Part shown: positions 24,447 to 33,180 of the stretch, in pieces | How the letters are laid out: each line of letters begins with the position of its first letter | Position numbering within the stretch: position 1 is the first letter of the stretch | Assembly (NCBI GenBank): GCA_944383415.1 | Contig: CALWPK010000008.1 | Location: 1-53,112, forward strand | Direction of reading: 5' to 3' | Length of the DNA stretch: 53,112 bases | Origin: an uncultured Clostridia bacterium | Lineage (GTDB): Bacteria; Bacillota; Clostridia; Christensenellales; UBA1242 | Notes under the pieces: generated by a model | What the model was told of the DNA's origin: nothing | Database searches by the model: none | The model's input: the letters and a program-made list of their open reading frames with translations, nothing else | Program-made: the position numbers and the translations under genes

Positions 24447-25803
24447 TTGATTAGACACACAAAATAAAAAATCCAGATAATGTTTTTTATAATTAATACG
24501 ATTTTATGATATAAACTCAACCGATAAAAAATTCAAATACTAATAAATGAGGAATAAACGAATCATTGATAGTATTTGTTTTTTATCCAACTATATGATT
24601 AGGGTAGAGATAATGAAATATCTAATGAAATTTTTGGAAATTAATAATAATCCAAAGGGCGACACGTATGTGGAAGAATCTAGGGTAATATGAAAATTTA
24701 TATTCATATCTTTTCGCAAAACACTTCTTTTGCGAAAAGATATGTGAGAAATTGCTTAAAATCCTGTGGAAATCACATAATTTATCCACCGATACGATTT
24801 TATAATCATATATATGACATATTATGATATATCATTTGTTTAGTTATCCACATATTGTTGTGTTTATGATTTATATACACAATTTAAATTTAAATATAAA
24901 ATCCAGTGTTTTAATTAAAATTTCGTTTGATGTAAATAAGCGATAATTTCTGATATTATTAATGACCTATTATTTATCTTTTTAATCTAGAATTCGTCTC
25001 AGCGCATTCTGGCATTGCTAAAATTATTTTCTATATTAATCAATAGATATTTTTAAATAATTCCTATAGGATCATATTTCATATTTATTCTACTTTGTCT
25101 TGCTTGTCGTTATATCTAACTTATTTGTCTAAGAAATAGATTATCTGTCAATTTTGCTATTTTATCAAAATTGATATCTTTGCGTAAAAAACCATTTCAA
25201 TTGAAAAATTTAAAAAAAATCTAATGCTATAGATGATGCTAGATTTATAATATTAAATTTAAACTTTAAATCCTTTTATTTTTGGAATCATTGCAATTAA
25301 ACAGATCCATCACTTATTATTCTATTATTTTTGTCTAATTCATAGTTTTCTAGCTATTGGATGATTGAATTTGTATTATTTTACTCTACCCTATCTCTCA
25401 ATTTATATCTTATATGTATTAATAGGCAAATTAAATTTGTTTATTGTATTTTTATCCTTTTTATCTAGCAGAGGCTTTGAACATCTCTAAAATTATCCAA
25501 TTCTGATATTTATAGTCTAATGGATATTTTTTTAAGACAAGAATATTTAATTCATACGGAAAAATAAAACCTACAAGATATACAATCTCTATAAAAAGAA
25601 AGCAAAACAAATAATAGAATATTGAACTTGGTTTCTAAATAGAATGTTAATATTAATTATCGTTTTTTCTTGACGAATAAGTAGGTCTTGATATATTTCT
25701 AAATTGATATTATTTATAGTTTTTATTATATAATGAACTGTAAATTTGAGAATTTATAAATCCACATTAATTTTAAAAAAATAAGTTATCTAGATATCTT
25801 TTA
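24447..25803. other. 1.36 kb AT-rich non-coding region with DnaA-box-like sites
   Basis: No reading frame with a ribosome-binding site or recognisable protein was found on either strand. The left part (24,660-24,900) holds a perfect DnaA box TTATCCACA (24844-24852), a one-mismatch copy TTATCCACC (24782-24790), and weaker inverted copies at 24669-24677 and 24765-24773. It also holds a perfect 17-bp inverted repeat. The remainder is extremely AT-rich with many stop codons and could include decayed genes. It lies where plus-strand genes to the left face mostly minus-strand genes to the right. Confidence 0.6.
24705..24744. repeat. Perfect 17-bp inverted repeat (40-nt hairpin)
   Basis: CATATCTTTTCGCAAAA at 24705-24721 and its exact complement at 24728-24744 flank a 6-nt spacer. 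No U tract follows on either strand, so it does not look like a simple terminator. It sits 20 bp from the first weak DnaA-box-like site, suggesting a protein-binding palindrome or cruciform. Confidence 0.85.
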
Positions 25804-26883
25804 TCAATCAACATCAAGCATACTTTCGCGTGCACGTTCAGTTGCGGTATCAAGGTTGATAAACATATCTATATACAATTGTTTAATTGACTTTTCGAGC
25901 AAGTTGAATCTGTCGATTTGAGCTATTATATCTCTACTTGCCCCATTATATTTTTTTCCAGCCTGGCTAACTAGCCCATAAAATTCTGATTCAGATAAAT
26001 CTGAAGTTTTTAAAAGTTTTAAATATGTCGCTATTTCACACGAATTACAGTTTGTTAAAATAACAGAGTAAGCTTTTTTCCTATCTAAGTTAGCATTGGT
26101 TTTTAATAAATATAATATGCTCAAATAATCATTAACATTGATAGAATCATTATAACAAATTTCAATTTGATTTTCTTTTACATATTTAGATAAAATTTTA
26201 ATGACTTCAGATGATATAGTTATCAAATATGAATTTTCGTTTTCATATTTTTTTAAACTTGCAATCATTTTGTAACTAAAATGCGAAGCAATTTTTTTAT
26301 AGATTGTATCTATACCTTCGTTCATTTCCAACTCTTTATTATATGCAGAGTATATATTTTTTCGCATTAAATAGATCATTATATGAATACAATTATTTAT
26401 ATCTTCAAAACAAATGTTATCAAATTCGCTTATCTGTTTAATGCTGAAATCTGATAAAGGATAATATTCCAATATGTATCCAAGAGGCTCTTGACGACGT
26501 CCTTGACAAATAATATTATATAATCGTGACAATTGCTCATTATCTAAATTATTAATGATTTTTATATTCTCAATTAATTTAGATTTGCTTTCGCCATATT
26601 TATGAATTGGACTACCAATTTGCTCAATTAAATAATCTATTTGTGATTTGTTCAAATTTTTGTAAAATTTGATGGATTCATCATCAAGATAGTTATCATA
26701 TAAATGTTGGAGGAGATAATATTTTAGAGTTTTAAAAATATTGTTTTTCACATCATCTGGAAGCTGATTTAAAAGTTTAAAGTTTAAGGCATCAGATTTA
26801 TCAATTTTTAATAATTTGATTAGATTATTCGTTATGCCATCTTTTCTATAAAGTTTTACAATTTTATCAATGTTTATCATCAT
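25804..26883 (-). CDS. Unknown helical protein of 359 residues
   Basis: The family was not recognised. The protein is rich in Leu, Ile, Asn and Lys, with predicted helices throughout, no signal peptide and no transmembrane segment. The repeated alternation of helices could indicate a repeat (TPR- or HEAT-like) scaffold, but no periodic consensus was clear. The C-terminus is charged (ARESMLDVD). The ATG at 26883 has TTAGGAGTAT upstream. It lies alone between the large non-coding region and the serS terminator, and its AT-rich codon use matches the surrounding chromosome. Function is unknown; the coding call is firm. Confidence 0.75.
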   Translation of the reverse strand: MMINIDKIVKLYRKDGITNNLIKLLKIDKSDALNFKLLNQLPDDVKNNIFKTLKYYLLQHLYDNYLDDESIKFYKNLNKSQIDYLIEQIGSPIHKYGESKSKLIENIKIINNLDNEQLSRLYNIICQGRRQEPLGYILEYYPLSDFSIKQISEFDNICFEDINNCIHIMIYLMRKNIYSAYNKELEMNEGIDTIYKKIASHFSYKMIASLKKYENENSYLITISSEVIKILSKYVKENQIEICYNDSINVNDYLSILYLLKTNANLDRKKAYSVILTNCNSCEIATYLKLLKTSDLSESEFYGLVSQAGKKYNGASRDIIAQIDRFNLLEKSIKQLYIDMFINLDTATERARESMLDVD

Positions 26884-27090
26884 ATACTCCTAATTGCAAT
26901 TTATTATATTATGATTAATAGGATATTAATTTTTTTAATTTTTTAAAGTTGAAAGGTACCGTTACCATATCTTCGTACATTATTAAAATCTCTTTTATCA
27001 ATGTCTTTTCATAACTTCATCCATTAAATTACATACCCTTATTTATTACACGGAGTATATCACAGATATTCTCTAATGTCAATATGGCAA

Positions 27091-27123
27091 TAAAAAATTA
27101 GGTCAAATGGATTATGACCTAAT
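27091..27123 (-). terminator. Rho-independent terminator of serS
   Basis: On the minus strand ATTAGGTCA (27115-27123) and its complement (27097-27105) form a 9-bp stem around 9 nt, followed by TTTTTTA. It lies about 70 nt past the serS stop codon. Confidence 0.8.
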
Positions 27124-27191
27124 AATAATGCTCGTAGCAGATAAGAAACGTTATTCCATATTATCAAAATCTTTAGTTACTAAGCAATATT

Positions 27192-28481
27192 TTACTTCTT
27201 TGGTTTAATGATTTTAGTGCCACCCATATATGGTTGCAAAACGGCAGGTATGTTTACGCTACCATCGCGGTTTAGATTATTTTCAAGGAATGCGATTAGC
27301 ATTCTTGGAGGTGCTACAACTGTATTATTTAATGTGTGAGCCAAATCATTGGAGCCGTCTGCCTTTTTATATCTGATTTTCAATCTTCTTGCCTGTGCAT
27401 CAGTTAAATTACTACACGAACAAACTTCAAAATATTTTTTCTGTCTTGGACTCCACGCCTCTATATCCAAACTCCTATATTTTAGGTCTGCCAAGTCACC
27501 TGAACAACATACAAGCGTCCTCACGGGGATATTCATATTTCTAAATAATTCTACTGAATAGTTCCACATTTTGTTGTACCAATCTTCACTATCTTCAGGT
27601 TTGCATATTACAATCATTTCTTGTTTCTCGAATTGATGTACGCGGTAAATTCCTCGTTCTTCAATGCCGTGTGCACCTATTTCTTTTCGAAAGCAAGGAC
27701 TATATGAGGTTAGACAAAGAGGTAATTTATCTTCTGGAATGATTGTGTCCATAAATCGTCCAATCATTGAATGCTCACTGGTGCCTATGAGATACAAATC
27801 TTCCCCCTCTATTTTATACATCATATTTTCCATTTCTTCAAAACTCATTACACCATTTACAACGCTGCTATGAATCATAAAAGGCGGTATACAATAAGTA
27901 AATCCTTTATTGATCATAAAGTCGCGTGCGTAAGCAAGGATTGCCGAGTGCAAACGTGCAACATCACCAGTCAAATAATAGAAACCTTGACCTGATGTTC
28001 TACGTGCAGCAGCAAAGTCTGCCCCGTCTAATTTTTCAATAATATCTGCGTGATAAGGAATTTCGAAATCAGGAACGACAGGCTCACCGAAGACTTTGTC
28101 TTGCACATTTTTGCTATCATCTTCACCAATTGGAACATCGTCTGCAATAATATTTGGAATAGTCATCATTGCCTTTCTTATTTTGATATCTAATTCGTCA
28201 ACATCTTTTTCAATAATGCCAATTCTTTCATTATTTTCCACCACTTGTGCTTTTAATTGATTTGCCTCATCTATGCGTTTTTCCTTCATTAATGTACCAA
28301 TTTTACTAGACATTGTGTTTCTATTAGCACGCAAACTATCGACCTCTTGTTTCAAGACGCGAATTTTGGCATCCATTTCAAGCACATCGTCTACCAAATG
28401 AAGTTTGCTGTCTTGAAATTTCTTTTTGATGTTTTCCTTTACTAAATCAGGATTAGTTCTAATTAAATTTATATCTATCAT
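27192..28481 (-). CDS. serS: Seryl-tRNA synthetase
   Basis: Charges tRNA-Ser. The 429-residue enzyme has the N-terminal coiled-coil arm (about 25-105, from DAKIRVLKQEVDSLRANR) that grips the long variable arm of tRNA-Ser, then a class II core with motif 2 (SYSPCFRKEIGAHGIEERG-like, about 265) and motif 3 (NTVVAPPRMLIAFLENN). The start is placed at ATG 28481 with AAAGGAGAAATT upstream; a longer in-frame start 33 bp earlier would lie within the T-box terminator. Expression is controlled by a T-box leader sensing uncharged tRNA-Ser. Confidence 0.96.
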   Translation of the reverse strand: MIDINLIRTNPDLVKENIKKKFQDSKLHLVDDVLEMDAKIRVLKQEVDSLRANRNTMSSKIGTLMKEKRIDEANQLKAQVVENNERIGIIEKDVDELDIKIRKAMMTIPNIIADDVPIGEDDSKNVQDKVFGEPVVPDFEIPYHADIIEKLDGADFAAARRTSGQGFYYLTGDVARLHSAILAYARDFMINKGFTYCIPPFMIHSSVVNGVMSFEEMENMMYKIEGEDLYLIGTSEHSMIGRFMDTIIPEDKLPLCLTSYSPCFRKEIGAHGIEERGIYRVHQFEKQEMIVICKPEDSEDWYNKMWNYSVELFRNMNIPVRTLVCCSGDLADLKYRSLDIEAWSPRQKKYFEVCSCSNLTDAQARRLKIRYKKADGSNDLAHTLNNTVVAPPRMLIAFLENNLNRDGSVNIPAVLQPYMGGTKIIKPKK

Positions 28482-28489
28482 AATTTCTC

Positions 28490-28700
28490 CTTTTAAACAA
28501 AAAATATCACCCATCTATTGTATAGAGGTGATATTTACCACTGTGCCACTCTATTTGAGCGCGAAACGCCCCACTCTTTTTTGCAAATTGTGCTATGCAA
28601 TCAGCCTCGCATTACCGAGTGTCTAAGGGGTAGACGTATAAAACTTCCGTGATTTGCTTTCACCAACCGCAAACTCTCTCGCACTTTCATAATATACTAG
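28490..28700 (-). promoter_or_regulatory. T-box riboswitch of serS
   Basis: The minus-strand leader contains AGAGAG and GGTTGGTGAAAGC (about 28650-28685), the conserved stem I motifs. The T-box core TGGCACAGTGG (28538-28548) supplies the UGGN that pairs with the tRNA CCA end. The terminator hairpin ATATCACC...GGTGATAT (28504-28534) is followed by TTTTTTG. Antiterminator and terminator share the GATATTTACC/ATCACC segment. A UCU serine specifier is possible at 28632-28634, but its loop was not modelled with confidence. Low charged tRNA-Ser would switch serS on. Confidence 0.85.
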
Positions 28701-28730
28701 TCCCTATTATCGACATATTGAACTAAGTTT

Positions 28731-28759
28731 ATTATAAATTTATTATAATATTTTGTCAA
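28731..28759 (-). promoter_or_regulatory. Consensus sigma-A promoter of serS
   Basis: A perfect TTGACA (28754-28759), an exact 17-bp spacer and a perfect TATAAT (28731-28736), placed just upstream of the T-box leader. Confidence 0.85.
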
Positions 28760-28852
28760 CTTATTTTTGATAAAAATGAAAAATTTATTCAAAAAACATT
28801 AGTTTTTTACGCAAAGATTTGATATAATAATATTATTATAAAGAGGAATTTT

Positions 28853-29899
28853 ATGTCAAACAATTATTATCTTGATAGAAATCGCAATAATATGCGAAAA
28901 TTAAACGAATTATTGACTGAGTTGCCACCATTTTGCAGTATATTTTTTATTGGAATTCAGGATACCACTACTCCACTGACAAGATTAAATTATGCTAGCG
29001 ACCTGAAGACATTTTTCAATTATTTGGTGACGTATGAAACAGTTTGTTTTAATAAAAAAATAATAGATATTACAACTAATGACATAGACAAAATTGATTC
29101 ACATTTGATAGAGCGGTATATGGCTTATTTATCTTATTATGACAAAGATAATGGCGAAGTCATTACAAATGGCGAACGAGGGAAACTAAGAAAATTATCT
29201 AGTCTTAGAGCATTTTTCAAATATTTATTCAACAAAGATATGATCAAGGCAAATGTGGCATCAAAAGTTGCGTCTCCGAAACTGCACGAAAAACCGATAA
29301 TTCGTCTAGAACCACAAGAAACAGCCGAACTACTCTACTCTTGCGATACTCTATCTGGATTTTCAAACCATCAGCAAAAATACAACGAGAAATTCAAAAC
29401 TCGCGACAATGCAATTTTATCATTGTTCTTGACGACGGGTATTCGTGTCAGCGAGTGTGTAGGATTAAATATTGATGATATCAACTTTAATCTAAATTCA
29501 TTTCGTGTGACAAGAAAAGGAGGGAATCAAGTTATTCTTTATTTTGGCGAAGAAACGGCAGAAATTTTAAAAGAATATTTGCAATATCGAGATAGTTTAA
29601 ATATTCCAAAAGAAGAACACGCTCTTTTTGTTTCAAGTCAAGGAAAACGTCTTAGTGTCCGTGCTATGGAATATTTAGTTAAAAAATACGCAAAAGTAGC
29701 CACCCCATTAAAAAATATCACTCCACACAAATTGAGATCAACCTATGGTACCAATCTATACAATCAAACGAAAGATATCTATATAGTTGCAGAAGTTTTA
29801 GGTCACAAAGATGTGAACACTACAAAGAAACATTATGCTGCAATCAGTGAAGATATAAGACGATCAGTTGCGGGGAAAGTTAAACTTAAGGAAGATTAA
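28853..29899 (+). CDS. Xer-type tyrosine recombinase
   Basis: A 348-residue tyrosine recombinase with a SAM-like core-binding domain (about 15-150) and a full catalytic domain: TTGIRVSEC with Arg at about 197, the beta-hairpin lysine in TRKGGNQ (about 221), HKLRST (His and Arg at about 291-294), GHKDVNTTKKHY with His 317 and nucleophile Tyr about 327. It resembles the housekeeping Xer family that resolves chromosome dimers at dif rather than phage integrases, with single-protein XerS as a close analogue. Its place next to lexA on the core chromosome supports that. AGAGGAATTTT lies before the ATG, and a TATAAT lies about 30 bp upstream. Confidence 0.85.
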   Translation: MSNNYYLDRNRNNMRKLNELLTELPPFCSIFFIGIQDTTTPLTRLNYASDLKTFFNYLVTYETVCFNKKIIDITTNDIDKIDSHLIERYMAYLSYYDKDNGEVITNGERGKLRKLSSLRAFFKYLFNKDMIKANVASKVASPKLHEKPIIRLEPQETAELLYSCDTLSGFSNHQQKYNEKFKTRDNAILSLFLTTGIRVSECVGLNIDDINFNLNSFRVTRKGGNQVILYFGEETAEILKEYLQYRDSLNIPKEEHALFVSSQGKRLSVRAMEYLVKKYAKVATPLKNITPHKLRSTYGTNLYNQTKDIYIVAEVLGHKDVNTTKKHYAAISEDIRRSVAGKVKLKED

Positions 29900-30180
29900 A
29901 ATTAGTTTATCAGTCATTTATAATAGATTTGTTTTATATCTAGATTATAAATAACATAAAGTGTATTTAATTAATAGAATACACAATATATGGTGTTATA
30001 CGAATTGATAAATATATAATCCATTTTCTCACTTTATTCAATCAATATTTGTAGTATAATAAATAATCATTCCTATTTTAATTTCTGTAATATAATTAGT
30101 ATTGATAAAAAACAAATATTAAAATCCCTTTTATTTCAATTAAATCTGTTAATTTTCTATTAAAAAAATTTATAAAATAT
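29900..30180. other. AT-rich intergenic region without recognisable genes
   Basis: About 280 bp between the Xer-type gene and the lexA operator. No ORF with a ribosome-binding site, no stable terminator hairpin and no conserved motif was recognised. It is strongly AT-rich, with TATAAT-like strings that are not supported by -35 boxes. Confidence 0.5.
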
Positions 30181-30197
30181 CGAACAAATGTTTGACA
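30181..30197 (+). promoter_or_regulatory. LexA operator overlapping the lexA -35 box
   Basis: CGAACAAATGTTTG (30181-30194) matches the Gram-positive SOS box CGAAC-N4-GTTYG. It overlaps a consensus -35 TTGACA (30192-30197). A matching -10 at 17 bp is TAAAGT, with a TATAAT 5 bp further on. LexA would repress its own gene and be released by DNA damage. Confidence 0.85.
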
Positions 30198-30241
30198 ACG
30201 TTTTTTATTTTTGATAAAGTATAATAGGAGTATAAAAATTT

Positions 30242-30826
30242 ATGGATAAAACTATAGAGACTTATAATTTTATTGTTTCTTATTTAGAAGATAAAAAATA
30301 CCCCCCTACTATTCGGGAAATTTGCAATAAACTCAATTTAGATTCAACATCAAGTGTGGTTTATCATTTAAAAAAATTGGAAAAAATGGGTAAAATCACA
30401 CGTTCTGTAAACAAAAATCGTGCAATTGAATTGGTAGATAAATCTGTCAACAATATCACTCTGCCAGTTGTAGGTGTCATCGCCGCAGGACAACCTATAT
30501 TGGCTGAAGAGACCCTGCTTGATAAGGTCATAGTATCAGAAAATTTATTTTCTGGCACCAATATGTTTATTTTAAAAGTTAAAGGTGACAGTATGATAAA
30601 CATTGGCATATATAATGGTGATTTTGTAGTCATATCAAAGCAATCTGTTGCAAATAATGGCGAAATTGTTGCTTGTTTGATTGACAATGAGGCAACGGTT
30701 AAGCGATATTACAAAGAAAACGGTTATTTTCGTTTGCAACCAGAAAATTCGTTTATGCGTCCCATCATTACTAATCACGTCGACATTTTAGGAAAAGTTG
30801 TAGGACTCATAAGAAATAAATTTTAA
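30242..30826 (+). CDS. lexA: SOS repressor LexA
   Basis: A 194-residue LexA/S24 protein. The N-terminal winged helix (residues 1-65) has YPPTIREICNKLNLDSTSSV, the LexA DNA-binding pattern. The self-cleavage site is Ala-Gly in VIAAGQP (about residue 80). The catalytic dyad is the Ser in VKGDSMINIGI (about 117) and the Lys in ATVKRYY (about 152). RecA bound to single-stranded DNA would trigger cleavage and derepress SOS genes. AGGAGTATAAAAATT precedes the ATG. An SOS box lies in its own promoter, so it is autoregulated. No other SOS box was noticed in the window. Confidence 0.96.
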   Translation: MDKTIETYNFIVSYLEDKKYPPTIREICNKLNLDSTSSVVYHLKKLEKMGKITRSVNKNRAIELVDKSVNNITLPVVGVIAAGQPILAEETLLDKVIVSENLFSGTNMFILKVKGDSMINIGIYNGDFVVISKQSVANNGEIVACLIDNEATVKRYYKENGYFRLQPENSFMRPIITNHVDILGKVVGLIRNKF

Positions 30827-30857
30827 AGATTTATGTGTTTTAGCATAAATCTTTTAT
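30826..30857 (+). terminator. Terminator of lexA
   Basis: AAGATTTATG (30826-30835) and its exact complement (30844-30853) form a 10-bp stem with an 8-nt loop, followed by TTATTTC. It begins at the lexA stop codon. Confidence 0.75.
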
Positions 30858-30913
30858 TTCTATTGACTAAATGCACTTTTTAATATATAATATTAATATT
30901 ATTAAGGGGTATT

Positions 30914-32233
30914 ATGAGGACAGCAGATTTAATTCCATTGATTTTATTAGAATTAAATGAATGTGATAAGTATGGTTTTGAATTGACTAAATCTATTGAG
31001 ACAAAATCAAAAGGCAATATTATAATAAAACAACCTACTCTTTACACTATATTGAAAAAATTAGAGAAATCTAAGTTTATTTCTTCGTATTGGCAAGACA
31101 GCGATATTGGAGGCAAAAGGCATTATTATAAAATTACAGATAATGGTAGATTGCAAGTCGCTACTCTACCCAGTTACGATCGATTGATTGAAAACATTTT
31201 GCATGAAAGTGGTGAGGACCAAATATCTTTTAGAGACAATTTGGAAGATCTACAAACTTTTTCAACTGAGAAATCTGATGAAAAAGTATATAAAAATCAA
31301 GCAAAAGCGGACGTATACTCTTCCGTATCAATTATGGATAGCATAATTGACGATACTCCTCAAACATCCGAAATTCCTGAAGTGCAAAATAATATCTCGC
31401 TCACTCCGCAAGAGTCAATTTTATCTACAAGCGAAGTGTTTGGAGCAAATAGCATTGATAACGCTACAGAGTTGGAGATTAATCAGTCTAATACTCAAAT
31501 TTTGAAGAATGAAAAGACTAATACGGAAGAAAATTTTGCTGAAAACAAAGATATTTCTAAATTTACAAAAAAAGAGTCTACTAAATTATCTGAGGAATAT
31601 AGAAGTCAATTTACGTCAAATACTCCTGTTGATAATGCTGGTCAATCAACAAATAATTTCAATGAAAGTAAATCAATTGAGAATATTTCACCTAATTTTG
31701 AAAATGACAATAGATATATTAATAATGAACCTTATAAAAAAATTAAATACGTAGACTATGTTGATTTTAAAACAAACTCAAATTATATTTATGCAAGGAA
31801 TGTTGTCAAGAATATAAAAAATAAAATATTTGCCACTTCTCTATATCTATTTATTATAATGATAATATCGGCTATTGTTTCTACAATTCAAGGTAAGAGT
31901 GAACCAATTTATTATGTATTCTTTTTATTGGCTTTAGCAGTTTTGATCTTTTATCCTTCTGTATTTGCCAATAAGTATGAAAAATTGCGATTGAAGTTAC
32001 AAAATAAAAAATATGAACCAGACTTGAAAAAACGGCTCTATATATCTTTGGCAATTGAGTTGACAATAATCATTATATGTATAATAGTTAATATGAATAT
32101 TGGAAACAATACTATTAGAATGATGCTTGAGATATCTAATTTTGCCAATTTCTATGCCCCAATTTTGATTTCAACCGTTATGTTTGCAGATATTATATTC
32201 ACATACATATTTATAAAAAAATCTAATCAATAG
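30914..32233 (+). CDS. PadR-like regulator fused to a membrane domain
   Basis: A 439-residue protein. Residues about 1-85 are a PadR-type winged helix (TADLIPLILLELNECDKYGFE, then PTLYTILKKLEKSKFI and GGKRHYYKIT). A long polar, Asn/Ser/Glu-rich linker (about 95-285) follows, and then a C-terminal region with four hydrophobic segments (about 310-435). The regulator is thus anchored to the membrane, an unusual layout for PadR proteins, which are normally soluble dimers of 100-190 residues. It is co-transcribed with the ABC transporter that follows after 7 bp, and probably senses the same envelope or drug signal and controls the operon. AAGGGGTATT precedes the ATG. Confidence 0.8.
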   Translation: MRTADLIPLILLELNECDKYGFELTKSIETKSKGNIIIKQPTLYTILKKLEKSKFISSYWQDSDIGGKRHYYKITDNGRLQVATLPSYDRLIENILHESGEDQISFRDNLEDLQTFSTEKSDEKVYKNQAKADVYSSVSIMDSIIDDTPQTSEIPEVQNNISLTPQESILSTSEVFGANSIDNATELEINQSNTQILKNEKTNTEENFAENKDISKFTKKESTKLSEEYRSQFTSNTPVDNAGQSTNNFNESKSIENISPNFENDNRYINNEPYKKIKYVDYVDFKTNSNYIYARNVVKNIKNKIFATSLYLFIIMIISAIVSTIQGKSEPIYYVFFLLALAVLIFYPSVFANKYEKLRLKLQNKKYEPDLKKRLYISLAIELTIIIICIIVNMNIGNNTIRMMLEISNFANFYAPILISTVMFADIIFTYIFIKKSNQ

Positions 32234-32240
32234 GAGTCTT

Positions 32241-33173
32241 ATGATACCAGTATTGAGCGTAAATGGACTGACAAAAATATATGGAACTAAAAAGGTAGTC
32301 AGCAATGTAACCTTTTCTCTTTATCCTGGTCAAATTTTTGGATTTGTTGGACCAAACGGTGCAGGTAAATCTACAACTATACGAATGATTACTGGACTCA
32401 CTCCCATTAGTAAAGGTAGCATTAGGATTTGTGGCTATAGCATAGAAAGAAGTTTTGAACATGCTATTTCTAATGTTGGTGCAGTCGTTGAGATTCCTCA
32501 ACTCTACCCCTATATGTCTGGGTTGAAAAATCTTAAATTATTTGCTGGCTTTTATGGCAAATCTGCGTTAAAAAGAATTCCTGAGATTGTGAAACTTGTC
32601 GGAATGGAAAATAGAATAAAAGATAAACTATCTACCTATTCTCTCGGTATGAAACAAAGATTAGGAATTGCTCAAGCACTGTTGAATAAACCAAAATTGC
32701 TGATATTAGATGAACCTACCAACGGACTTGATCCTAATGGAATTGTAGAAATGCGAAACATCCTTAAAGTGCTGGCGGAAAAAGAAAATATTACTATAAT
32801 CATATCAAGCCACAATCTCGCAGAACTAGAACATACTTGCGATGTCATTGGGTTGATAAATAATGGTAGAATTATAGAGTATAAAACAATGAAAGAAATT
32901 AATAGCATTGTTGAATCAAAACAACGCATTCAATTTATTTGTAACTACCCTAATTATGCAGCATTGACATTGAAACAAAAATATAATATAACATCAAAAG
33001 TTGTTGGGAATTCTGTAATTTTACCTTTAAAAGAGGCGAATATTGCAGTAGTGGTATCATATTTGACCTACAAAAAAGTAAAAATTTATGGTTTAAAAAA
33101 GATTCAAAAATCTTTAGAAGAATTATATTTCGAATTGTTAAATAACGAGCGTCCATCTACAAGTATAGTTTAG
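32241..33173 (+). CDS. ABC transporter ATP-binding protein (BcrA/drug-export type)
   Basis: A 310-residue ATPase. Walker A is GPNGAGKSTTIRMI (about 36-49), the signature is YSLGMKQRLGIAQAL, Walker B is LLILDEPTNGLDP and the switch is ISSHNLAELE. A C-terminal extension (about 225-310) is typical of the BcrA/YxlF-type exporters for peptides or lipid-linked molecules. It energises the permease encoded 7 bp downstream. TAGGAGTCTT precedes the start. Operon membership with a membrane-bound PadR-like protein suggests response to an antimicrobial or envelope stress. The substrate is not predictable from sequence. Confidence 0.92.
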   Translation: MIPVLSVNGLTKIYGTKKVVSNVTFSLYPGQIFGFVGPNGAGKSTTIRMITGLTPISKGSIRICGYSIERSFEHAISNVGAVVEIPQLYPYMSGLKNLKLFAGFYGKSALKRIPEIVKLVGMENRIKDKLSTYSLGMKQRLGIAQALLNKPKLLILDEPTNGLDPNGIVEMRNILKVLAEKENITIIISSHNLAELEHTCDVIGLINNGRIIEYKTMKEINSIVESKQRIQFICNYPNYAALTLKQKYNITSKVVGNSVILPLKEANIAVVVSYLTYKKVKIYGLKKIQKSLEELYFELLNNERPSTSIV

Positions 33174-33180
33174 GAGTATT

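Noticed and set aside
24580-24900. DnaA-box cluster taken as the chromosomal origin
   Set aside because: No dnaA, dnaN, rpmH or gidA gene is near, only one box is perfect, and gene orientation converges here instead of diverging.
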